The position numbers and the translations under genes are program-made. The notes under the pieces were generated by a model. The model was given only the letters and a program-made list of their open reading frames with translations, was not told where the DNA came from and did not search any database. 64,000 nucleotides of DNA from Falciphora oryzae (Eukaryota > Ascomycota > Sordariomycetes > Magnaporthales > Magnaporthaceae): contig JNVV01000063.1 in NCBI GenBank assembly GCA_000733355.1, positions 62,001-126,000 of the forward strand, given 5' to 3'. Shown in pieces: positions 55,550 to 64,000 of this stretch; position 1 is the first letter of the stretch, and every line of letters begins with the position of its first letter.

Positions 55550-58158
55550 TCACGCGAGAAGCGTCTTCTCCCACCACGCAAGCTGCTCCTCCAGGAACAG
55601 AATCAGGTTCGGCAGCTTTTTGAAAATGTGCCCGTCCCCAGGCAGCACGACGAGCTTGACGTCCCCGCCATCCCCCCTGTCGAGGATCCTGTCCCGGATC
55701 TCCATGGACTGCTCGATCGGCACGATCGTGTCCTCGTCCCCGTGCACCAGCAGCAGCGGCGCCGCGATGCGCCCGGCATGGAACAGCGGCGACCGCTCCC
55801 GGAACCGCGCCTCCCACTCCCCGGCCGTCCACTCCCTGCCCACGTCTTCAAACAGCAGCAGGTCCATGTACCTGCTCTCCAGTTTGTGCGTGTCCGCCGC
55901 CAGCCCTTTCACGTCCGAGACGCCGCAGTAGCACACGCCCGCCGCGAAGACATCCGGGTGCCAGACCATGCTCTGCAGGACCAGGTAGCCGCCCGCGCTG
56001 CCGCCCTGGATGCCGACGCGGGACCCGTCGACCAGGCTCCGCTCGGCGAGGTGCGCCACGGCCTCGGGCACGTCGTCGCGGTCGAGCACGCCCCAGCCCC
56101 CGCGGAACAGGCGCTCGCGGTAGGCGCGGCCGTGGCCGCCCGAGGAGCCCGTGTAGTTTATGGCGAAGACGGCGAAGCCGCGCGAGGTCCAGAACTGCAC
56201 GTCGGCGATGTGCAGGCCGGGCGTGGTGTGGCCCGTCGGCCCGCCGTGCGAGACGATGATGAGGGGCGGGCGGGTCCCCTCGGGCGCGACGTAGTCGTCG
56301 TTGTGCGGCGGCCAGAAGAAGCCGTGGACGGGGCGGATTGGGGTGTTTTTGGTGGTGAGCTGGATGTGGCGCGGGGTGGAGAAGAGCTCGGGAGGGGTGT
56401 GCTCCATGACGGAGCTGTAGATGCGGGTCGAGGTTGGGGAGAGCGTGGGGGAGAGCGTGACGTGGTAGAGGGCTGACGGCTCGGTATGGCCGCTGCCGCG
56501 GACGAGGAAGGTTGATGCGTCGATGGGTGCGAGGGGGTCGAAGCGCAGCTCGTGGAGGTCGATGTCGAGGGGCGTCCATTTCCGCGAGGGGATATCTACG
56601 TGGACGAGGTGGCTGGTCCCGAGCTTGGTGTAGGACGCGATCATGGTCGTTTCTGATAGGAAGACGAATGTTTGGCTAAAAGGAAACGTCAGTGCTGGGA
56701 GCCCATAACTATATGGTGTGGCAGATCAGCATGTCCCCAAGCGGACTCGAACGTAAAGCTTGGTGATAGAGGCTAGATACATCAGGGAAAAGGGCAAAAA
56801 GCTCCCCAGGCCGCCTCTTCTGAGGGGACCTAGGTACGAAACCGGTTTTCCCGTGTTTACTTTTTGTGGTGACTCGGAATTCTCGTCATTTCCACAGGGT
56901 TCAGACCCGGACTCGAACTAGGGACCTAGGCGTGTGGTGTCGAGCGACATCCAACTGCACCATCCCTGGCGCCCCAGTGAGTTGTCGGAAGGAGGCAGGA
57001 GCTCGGCTATAAGGCCTGGAGGAAGGGAGGGGTGCCAGCTGGTGGCGGACACTGGCACGGGCCGGTCACCGTGGCCGTTGTTACTTCCTCCTCACCTCAC
57101 CCGGCGGCCGGGTAGGGGGTGTGGTCCGAGCTTGGTCGACTCGGGGGAGGGGGTTCGTTTACCAACTTACCATCCAAAGTACCAGGAGGCGTCGCCAAAC
57201 TCGACCTCCTCGAGGTCCTCAAGCCTAAAGTGCCGCTCGCTCTCCGTAGCAGCAGCATCTTGCCCGGGGCGAACGGTGCAGAGCTGGCGGTAGTCCATGC
57301 CCTCCAGCTCCTGCGTGTAGAACAGCGTGCCGTCGGGCGCCCAGCGCAGCTCGGCCACGCTCTGGCCGCCGCCGCCCGCCACCACCTCGACGTTCCTCAG
57401 CCCGACGCCGCCGCCGCCCTCGGCATCCCCCACGAAGTCGGCCCAGAAGAGCTTGACGTTGAGGAACGGCAGGTCCGGGTGGTCCCACTCGCGCCAGCAG
57501 ACCTTGTTCCCGTCCGGGCTGAAGCGCGGGTACGAGTAGAAGTCGGCGGACGTCGCCAGGCGCCTGACGGCCCCCGTCCGGACGTTTATCACAGAGACGT
57601 AGTTGCGCACCTCGCCCCCGCCGCCGTGGTCCTCCTCCTGACACAGCACCCAGGGCGAGCCTGGGTGCGGGTCGAAGTCGCCGAAGCGCAGCGTCGCGCT
57701 CTTGACTAGCGTCCGGACGTCGCCCGAGTCGACGTCCAGCAGCTTGCACGACTGGCCCCGCGTGTCCGAGAAGATTATGCGCAGCCCCTGCCCGCCGCCG
57801 CTGCTATCGTCGGCCGGGATCAGGGCGTACGGCAGGCCTCCATACTCGTAGATGAGGGAGTCGCAGTCGTGGCCTGGCGCCAGGAGCTTCAGCTCGTGAT
57901 AGGGGCCATGGGGCACGAGCTCGCAGATCTGGTTGGAGCCGTTGCCTTTGGCCTGGAGGCAGAAGATCCGCTTGGATTGCGGCTGTGGAAGGAGGCCGCA
58001 TCAGCATGTCTTCAATATTACTTTATACAAGGACCCAATTTGGACATGCGTACACAAGCTCGTGGGTGGCTTAGCTCTCGACTCCCTGCTGTGGCAGTCT
58101 CAACGCTGATACGGCTCTTCCAGCGGCCATAAGGGGCTACTTTGGGCCTGACAGTCAT
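55550..58158 (-). CDS. S9 family serine peptidase (prolyl oligopeptidase type, cytosolic)
   Basis: Three exons, 58158-58054, 57982-57171 and 56675-55550, give about 680 residues. Exon 1 (MTVRPKVAPYGRWKSRI) is inferred from similarity to the usual MTVR...APYG start of this peptidase group and from an in-phase GTACGC donor. The N-terminal two thirds is a beta-propeller (RFSPDGNKVCWREWDHPDLP, ELRWAPDGTLFY). The C-terminal alpha/beta-hydrolase has HGGPTGH, the nucleophile Ser532 in GGSAGGY, Asp621 in HGDEDTIVP and His655 in GDGH. No signal peptide is present, so it is probably a cytosolic dipeptidyl- or acylaminoacyl-peptidase. Its second intron is 495 nt, several times the usual length, and contains a tRNA-like element. 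Exons 2 and 3 are secure; exon 1 is less so. Confidence 0.85.
56898..56978 (-). ncRNA. tRNA-like element (tRNA pseudogene or SINE head) inside an S9 peptidase intron
   Basis: The minus strand carries an A-box match, TGGTGCAGTTGG (56962-56951), and a B-box match, AGTTCGAGTCC (56919-56909), at tRNA-like spacing, with an AGGTC variable-loop sequence before the T arm. Four of five T-stem pairs can form, one of them a G-U. The 5' and 3' acceptor strands do not pair and the D and anticodon stems are poor, so this is not a working tRNA. It fits a decayed tRNA copy or the head of a tRNA-derived SINE. It is in the same orientation as the host gene. Confidence 0.55.
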
Positions 58159-58679
58159 GTTGCGTGTGTGTTGGTGCCGCTCTATTTTCTGGGGTAGTCA
58201 AGATGATCCTGCGGCGGAAGAGTCCCGCATCTTTTGTTGTGCCCCGAAAATTGTATTTTAAAGAGAATACCAGCGTAGTCAGCGCCCTAGGCGGGGTCAA
58301 GGTCAAAAAGAAGCACCGAAGCTCTCAGCAGGGCCAGAAATGCCAAGCAGTAAGACGCTTGATCCCGACCGCGCGATGCGATGTAACAGGCGCTATTTTC
58401 AGAGCCAATCAAGCTAGGATGTTCGTAAATAGCAGACACGAATATTCTGGCGCTTACACCGGGGAAGGATCGTGTCACCCGTCTAGATACAGGTACCTAG
58501 ATAATTTTGGCCCGACGGGAATAGCATCATAGCATCGTCGTCCCTGGCTCCGTGCCGAGGTCATGCAAATCCGGCTTGCGAGAAACATAGCGCTTGGCAT
58601 GATTCCGACCCGCTTGGTCTCTATCTAGGTAGGTATCCACAGGCATCTAGGCTGTCATTTACCGTCATCATCATAATCA
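58159..58679. other. spacer between the S9 peptidase and dioxygenase genes
   Basis: Promoter of the peptidase and 3' flank of the dioxygenase, both on the minus strand. No gene seen. Confidence 0.5.
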
Positions 58680-60101
58680 TCAACCAGACTTCGGCGCCGC
58701 CGGCATCTGGGCCAGCCTGCTCAGCATGACCTGCTCCTGGACGTACGTCCCCTTGAGCCACCTCCTGCCCGACGTAACGTTGAACTGGCGCCGCCCGTGC
58801 AGCACCCTCATGTTGTCAAAGATGACGCACTCGCCCGGCTCCATCTTGTACTCGAACATGGCCTCGGGCGCGCACGCCGCGTCCCTGAACCGCCGCGCCG
58901 CCGCGCGCCAGTCCTCCAGCGGGTCGTTGTTGCCCACACCGCCGTCGCCGACGCGCGGCGGTAGGAAGTGGTCCTGGAACGGCGGCGACCACCCGATGGA
59001 GTCGACGGCGCCGCTCCCGTCGGCCGCCAGCGTCACCACGGGCCTGCTCCACTCGTACCAGTAGCCGTTTTTGTCGTAGTGGTAGCGCACGTGGGCGTCG
59101 CGCAGCAGCGCGAACTGGGCCGGGTCCTCGTCGCGCACCCTCTCGGCGGCGCGGATGCCGTCGCTAAACAGCGACTCGCCGCCCTCGCAGCTGTTGGCGA
59201 GGCAGTGCAGCAGCTGCAGGCGCGGCGGGTCCTTCATGTACAGCAGGTCCTGGTGCAGGCCCAGGAAGACGTTGGTGTAGGCCACGTTCTCGGCCTGCGG
59301 CTTGGACACGACGTCCCACGTCTTGCCGTAGAAGGTCGTCTGCAGGTGCCCGATGGGGCGCGCGACCTCCTCGACGGCCGCCTCGGACTCGGGCACGCCC
59401 CGGATGAAGACCAGCCCCAGGCGTGCCAGGTCGGCGAACCCGCGCCAGAACTCGTCGCCACCCTTGACCCAGTCGGCGTAGGGGATGAAGCGGGCCTGCG
59501 CCTCGAACAACTTGCGGTCCCAAGCCGTGCGGGCGATGCGCGAGCCCGTTGTCATCACGCTTGACGTTGCCAAGGCGGTGGCCGTTGCTGCTGCAATGAG
59601 CGAGGCAGGGTACACGGACTGGTGGGCTCCCCCGCCGGAGAGGAAGTCGTCGGCCCATCGGACCTCGAGGGAGCCGTCCGGGCGCACGGACTGGGCGTCG
59701 ACGCTGAGCGACGCGGGGATGTCGCACGTCTCAAAGTTCTTCTGCCCGGACGAGGGGTCGACGCAGGAGCTGCACCTGCAGCTGTCACGCAGCCAGAGCT
59801 TAGACAAGCGCGCCTCCTCGCCGCTGTGCAGCCTGACTGACAGGGCCCGGGCGTCGTGCTGCTGCTGGCGGTGGTTGGACGCGCTGCGCTGGCCCGTCAC
59901 ACCGCTGCTGCCGGACAGGGGCCTGCCATGGCGGTCGCCGGCCGCACCGGAACCGCTACCCGGGCGTCTTTGAACGCCGCCAGCCAACTGGGAGTACGTG
60001 TGCCGCCCCTGTGCGCTCCTGGTGATGACGCGGGCGGGGATTGGAGAATGCGTGGCCCTGGCACAGAGCCGTGCTCCGAGGCGGAAGCCCGACTGGTTCA
60101 T
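58680..60101 (-). CDS. gamma-butyrobetaine dioxygenase-like (TauD/BBOX) enzyme, probably mitochondrial
   Basis: Single exon of 473 residues from the ATG at 60101; the frame extends further 5' but has no earlier ATG. The first 60 residues are Arg/Ser-rich with almost no acids, like a mitochondrial presequence. Residues 88-160 form the DUF971/GBBH-like N domain with a zinc-type Cys cluster (LWLRDSCRCSSCVDPSSGQK). The TauD domain has the iron ligands HxD in GLHQDLLYM and the distal His in VLHGRRQF. An arginine for 2-oxoglutarate follows in GRRWLKG. Family enzymes hydroxylate gamma-butyrobetaine to carnitine or trimethyllysine to its 3-hydroxy form. Which of the two applies cannot be decided from motifs alone. 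Confidence 0.8.
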   Translation of the reverse strand: MNQSGFRLGARLCARATHSPIPARVITRSAQGRHTYSQLAGGVQRRPGSGSGAAGDRHGRPLSGSSGVTGQRSASNHRQQQHDARALSVRLHSGEEARLSKLWLRDSCRCSSCVDPSSGQKNFETCDIPASLSVDAQSVRPDGSLEVRWADDFLSGGGAHQSVYPASLIAAATATALATSSVMTTGSRIARTAWDRKLFEAQARFIPYADWVKGGDEFWRGFADLARLGLVFIRGVPESEAAVEEVARPIGHLQTTFYGKTWDVVSKPQAENVAYTNVFLGLHQDLLYMKDPPRLQLLHCLANSCEGGESLFSDGIRAAERVRDEDPAQFALLRDAHVRYHYDKNGYWYEWSRPVVTLAADGSGAVDSIGWSPPFQDHFLPPRVGDGGVGNNDPLEDWRAAARRFRDAACAPEAMFEYKMEPGECVIFDNMRVLHGRRQFNVTSGRRWLKGTYVQEQVMLSRLAQMPAAPKSG

Positions 60102-62129
60102 GGTGCCTGGATTGGGAGTTTGTGTGCCCTGCGCCGGCAGCAAAAAAGGGGTGGTTGGGAGGAGGATCTGCACCTGCCTGGGTGCAAACCGACCAGCTTG
60201 GATTTTGAATTTTTTTTCTTCTAGGGTCGATACAAACTTTCACAGCACGCTGCTTGCTCCAAGTCTCTCCATCCCTCTACTCTCTTTTCTGTTCTGTTTC
60301 TACGCCTCGGACTGAGTGCTCACAGAGGCTCTTGTGACCCGCCCCCTCGGCCATCCATATGCCCGTCTGGGTCGGGTTCGGCATGTGAGCGCGCGTGGGC
60401 GGCCGAGCCTTTTGGCTGAGTGGTGTCCCACTGCCCCGGTGGTGTGGCGCACACGGCAGGCGCAGAGGGACGAGTTGAGCCGATGCGGCACCGAGGCATA
60501 AATAACAACCGTCTGCCATCATCAATCCCATGAGCGGCCCAGCCAGCGGACGACCGGTCCAATGAGGGGCCAGGAGCCAGAAGGATGGGTGGACCTGTAT
60601 TTTGTGGAACGGAAACACGTGTTGAGGGATTGACTCCCGGAAGAGAAAAGCCGCCCTTGCAGCAAGACCTGAAGTCAATCGTCGTCCGACGCAGGGGCTC
60701 AACGCTCAACGCACGGAAGCCCGTGTTTGTGCACTTGGAAAAGGCAAAAGAAAAAACGACCCGGGTTTTTAGTTTCGTGAAAACTTGGAATATGCATGCA
60801 TGCACGGTAGATGTATGTCAGATGGGCACGTTTGCGTGCTGACTGGACTGACCTCATAGGTGTGTTGTCTGTTTTCATTTCCTCTTGCTTTCTGTTTTCC
60901 TGCTGCCCGCCCGTTGGTGGCTCAAGGGAGAACGCGGCAGCCGTTGAGTGGCCCAGCTGCGGCGGCACTTGGCTAACGTGCACCCTTCCCGCCCACGCTT
61001 GGAAATGATCTTCAGGAACGCCGCACCACCTTGGAAAGCATCCCAACTGGCTGCCACACAGCACGGCTGGGCTGGTCTGCCCCTTGCCCAATTGTCCGAG
61101 TCAGGGGAGCTGGTGACGGGCGGGAAGAGTTGACAGGCAAACCGCAGCCACTTTACTGATCCATGTGAATAGAAATTGTCCGATCCAGGTCGCGGTGGGA
61201 CTGGCGAACTGGGTAAGCACTGCAAGCCGGGGTCGCGGCCGCCAGCAATCAGCCAGCTTCTGGGAGCAGCAGCACCAGGAGGGCTGGGAAACGGCCCGCC
61301 GTGGCCTGCCCTGAAGAATGCTGCCGGGAAACGCGGCCACGGTGCCGCCAAGCGCGGCCAGATTTTTAATTTGGCCAATTAGCCTGGGCTGGGCCGCCGA
61401 GAGGACTGTGGATGTTTCTGAAAGGGGCCGGCAGGGGGCACGCTGCAAGGAACGGGGCCACTTTGTTCGATTTGAAGCGCGCTATCACGGCGCCGGTGGG
61501 CGCCTCGCCCGCCCGCGTAGACCTCCACTGCGGTACCTGCGCCCTCCCAGAGCAGTACCTGCCCTTCCAAGGCCCTGCCCGCCTTCCCACCCCTGCCCGC
61601 AATGTTGCGCTTATTTCCCAAGAGCCTTGGTCCGTCCGGCGGGTGTGGGTGGCATGGGCAATGGGGATTCCCCGTCGCCCTCGATTGGCCATGGCCGTGA
61701 CCCACTGGCCAACGAAACACCCCGGCACGCTCGTCCTCGTCTTTGTTCTGCTAGGATTGATCCTCTCTTCATCCCTGCCCCTACCGCTCCACCCCGTCTC
61801 TCTCGTCCCTCTCTTCTTTTATTTCTATCTCCCCAGACGCTCTCTACCACGCCGCTCTTTCCCACCTCTTCGCCATCGCGAAGTCTGTCACTCCTTTGAC
61901 AACGCCAGCGCACGATCAGCACACTCATTTTACCGTCAGGTAACCACGCTCATTAAGCACCAAACGATCGCCGACTCCAGCCTGCCAGACAGCTTGGATC
62001 ACCAACACTAGCTTCTGGAAAGTGGCAGAGAATACACAGACAAACACCGGCATCCGACGACTTAACGACCCGATCACGAACTTCACATCCTTTCTTGCAG
62101 ACGGATAGACAAAAGTACATACCAGCAAG
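60102..62129. other. 2-kb divergent promoter region
   Basis: Lies between the dioxygenase (minus) and the Asp f 4-like gene (plus). Open frames up to 199 codons near 61318-62011 and 60320-60805 are mutually overlapping and lack domain signals. The pyrimidine-rich stretch 61780-61870 and the leader to 62129 look like a strong promoter and long 5' leader of the secreted protein gene. Confidence 0.5.
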
Positions 62130-63146
62130 ATGCATCTCACCCCGCTCATCCTGCTCGCCGCTGCCGGCGCGTCGGCCCACCCCTCGGGCCACGCCCACAT
62201 GCACCGTCACGCCCACGAGAAGCGCACCCCCATCCCTGAGCCCGCGCCCGAGCCCAACCCGGCTGTTGGCGACATGGTCACTGCCACCGTCATGGGCAAG
62301 GTCGTCCAGTGGACCAACACCTACGACGGCAAGGGCTCTCCCTTCCTGATGGGCAGCAAGAAGCCCGGCAGCAAGAAGCCCGAGCCTGCTCCCGCCCCGT
62401 CCGCCACCCCCAGCTCTCCTCCCGCTGCCCAGAAGTCGGACGCCCCGGCCAGTGACAAGAAGGGCGACGACAAGAAGGGTGATGACGGCAAGGTCAGCGC
62501 CCAGGGTGTCAAGAGCAAGAAGCCCTTCTGCAACGGCGCCTCCAAGGTCATCAGCCGTGCCACGGCGCAGCAGATCGCCTACACCGGCAACACGGGCGCC
62601 AAGGGCGACTGGGGATGCAACATGATGCTTGTCGCCGACTCCAAGACGGCCGACCAGTACCAGTACACTTCCAAGTTCACCAACAACGACAAGAACGAGC
62701 AGACGTGCACCTGCTTCAACAAGATCGGCCCTGACGGACTGATCGACGGCTTCTTCCACGAGGGTATCAAGTGGACGATGGCCCCCGGCGCCACCCAGTA
62801 CGTCGCCTTCGACTCCAACAGCCAGGGCGGCTGTGTCTGCAACGCCGGCAAGTCGCTGCGCAAGACCCAGTTCGGCCAGTTCTCGGGCACCTGGCTCGAG
62901 TTCGACTTCGAGAATACCTCCAACAAGGGCTGGTCGGGCGCCGACGCCTCGTCGCTCGTCCCCCAGAAGTACGGCCTGCAGGTCGACGGTCTCCAGGTCT
63001 GCTCCCAGGGCACCTGCTCCACCATCTGGCCCGGTGGTAAGGGCGACAACGCCTACCTCGGTGGCATGGAGGACCTCGACGGCATTGGCCTGAACATTCC
63101 TCCCGGCAAGTGCCAGCTGGACGTCAAGGTTGGCTACAGCAGCTAA
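62130..63146 (+). CDS. Asp f 4-like secreted cell-wall protein
   Basis: Single exon, 338 residues. The signal peptide (LTPLILLAAAGASA) is followed by a His-rich propeptide-like segment, HPSGHAHMHRHAHEKR, ending in a Kex2 KR site. A Lys/Pro/Ala-rich low-complexity linker covers residues 70-135. The conserved domain follows, with CNGASKVISRATAQQIAYTG, GDWGCNMML, CTCFNKIG, GGCVC and a closing GIGLNIPPGKCQLDVKVGYSS. The domain has eight cysteines, in the pattern of Aspergillus fumigatus allergen Asp f 4 homologues. These proteins are secreted or wall-associated, with no known enzymatic activity. Codon use is strongly C-ending, suggesting high expression. Confidence 0.85.
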   Translation: MHLTPLILLAAAGASAHPSGHAHMHRHAHEKRTPIPEPAPEPNPAVGDMVTATVMGKVVQWTNTYDGKGSPFLMGSKKPGSKKPEPAPAPSATPSSPPAAQKSDAPASDKKGDDKKGDDGKVSAQGVKSKKPFCNGASKVISRATAQQIAYTGNTGAKGDWGCNMMLVADSKTADQYQYTSKFTNNDKNEQTCTCFNKIGPDGLIDGFFHEGIKWTMAPGATQYVAFDSNSQGGCVCNAGKSLRKTQFGQFSGTWLEFDFENTSNKGWSGADASSLVPQKYGLQVDGLQVCSQGTCSTIWPGGKGDNAYLGGMEDLDGIGLNIPPGKCQLDVKVGYSS

Positions 63147-64000
63147 ATCTAGTCGCTTCCATCTGACATTTTAGCCTTTTGATACTTATTACCTATTACC
63201 CTTTTACACTTCATCTACCCCGACGACACACCTGCCTCCGATACGGATGAGCGGGAAGTCCGATAGGCGATCTTGACAACTGTCCACTCGTTTCTTTTGT
63301 CATGTTGGTTTCAAGCTATACATTTCCGCGAGATATGAATGGCGGCGCGGGTTTTTCTGATTTTGGGCTTCTCGGTGCATTTCTGCTCCTTGTGAGGAAC
63401 TTAGACTTGATATCGTTCACACAATACCCAAGTTTTTAGTTCCATCTTGAAAAGGCTCGAGGGGTTGATGATTACAGTGACCTCTGATCATCCCCCCAAT
63501 GCTGAGGCATCGGTCCACCCACAGCAATGTAATGTTTTTTGTTTTAGCTTTGCAATAGAAAGGCGCGTTGAAGTCGTTTCTACCATTCAAGGCTGATGAT
63601 CTTCTGCCGTCCGATACTTCGGACTTGGTGATGTGCCGCCGACTGCGAGAATACCCGTTGTGAAAACGTAGACTCGATATTCCTTGCCTGCTTGTCCATA
63701 ACTGCATCAGGTCTATTCTCCTGATGACGCCGTCGTCATTTGACCCGAGCCTCCCGCAGACACGATACGATCCGAGTTCATTGACGTCAGGAGACGCTGG
63801 GCCAGTAAAATATACCGAATTCTCATGCAGTCGTCAAGAAAATAAGACCGAGATGTCACAGTACCAAAAGCGGCAGCAGTGGGAGTCGATCTCTTCCAAG
63901 GTCTGGACCGCTGAGACAGGTCGCAAGTGACCACTTTTTTTTCTCCCAGAAGCCCTCGCAATGTGATCGCCAGCCGATCCGGCGAGCAATTTTTGTGTGT
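63147..64000. other. right-end flank, no gene seen
   Basis: 3' flank of the Asp f 4-like gene. Frames shorter than 100 codons on both strands show no recognisable similarity. A gene could begin beyond the window edge. Confidence 0.5.

Noticed and set aside
61318..62011. Open frames of about 195 codons upstream of the Asp f 4-like gene
   Set aside because: They overlap each other and the probable promoter and leader, and show no coding bias or recognisable motif.

Overview
The window is nuclear DNA of a filamentous ascomycete (Pezizomycotina), most likely a Sordariomycete. The evidence is GC-rich coding sequence, GT-AG introns mostly of 60-100 nt with CTAAC-type branch sites, a NACHT-type fungal NLR, a glucosylceramide synthase, an Asp f 4-type secreted protein, a C2H2 plus fungal-specific-domain transcription factor, and long gene-poor spacers. 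The genus cannot be named from the sequence alone. All exon coordinates were assembled by hand from splice signals, reading frame and protein-family conservation.

Left part (1-20 kb): a DUF1688/URC4-type uracil catabolism gene; two adjacent ankyrin-repeat genes, the second a shortened paralogue; a secreted four-repeat protein with Kex2-type KR sites (7444-8487, minus); a NACHT NLR (11463-14528) whose 3' end carries a 105-bp copy of the tail of the calcium-ATPase gene 12 kb away; a Dal5-type MFS transporter; and a decayed 20-bp minisatellite that runs up to an unknown ORF.

Middle (20-44 kb): a four-TM protein with a long disordered tail, a plasma-membrane-type Ca2+-ATPase, a long spacer, a two-finger C2H2 transcription factor, a YAR1-like ribosome-assembly chaperone, and the meiotic nuclease SPO11. 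The SPO11 gene is intact apart from one in-frame TAG in a conserved exon.

Right part (44-64 kb): mostly conserved housekeeping and secreted-enzyme genes: ERG7 lanosterol synthase, SGT1, glucosylceramide synthase, SEN2 tRNA-splicing endonuclease, a CE12-type rhamnogalacturonan acetylesterase, an S9 peptidase whose unusually long intron contains a tRNA-like element, a gamma-butyrobetaine-dioxygenase-like enzyme, and an Asp f 4-type wall/secreted protein.

There is no single operon-like system. The observations most worth following are the SPO11 internal UAG (a candidate for sexual-stage A-to-I editing), the kexin-repeat precursor, the NLR with a captured ATPase tail, and the minisatellite and tRNA-like insertions.
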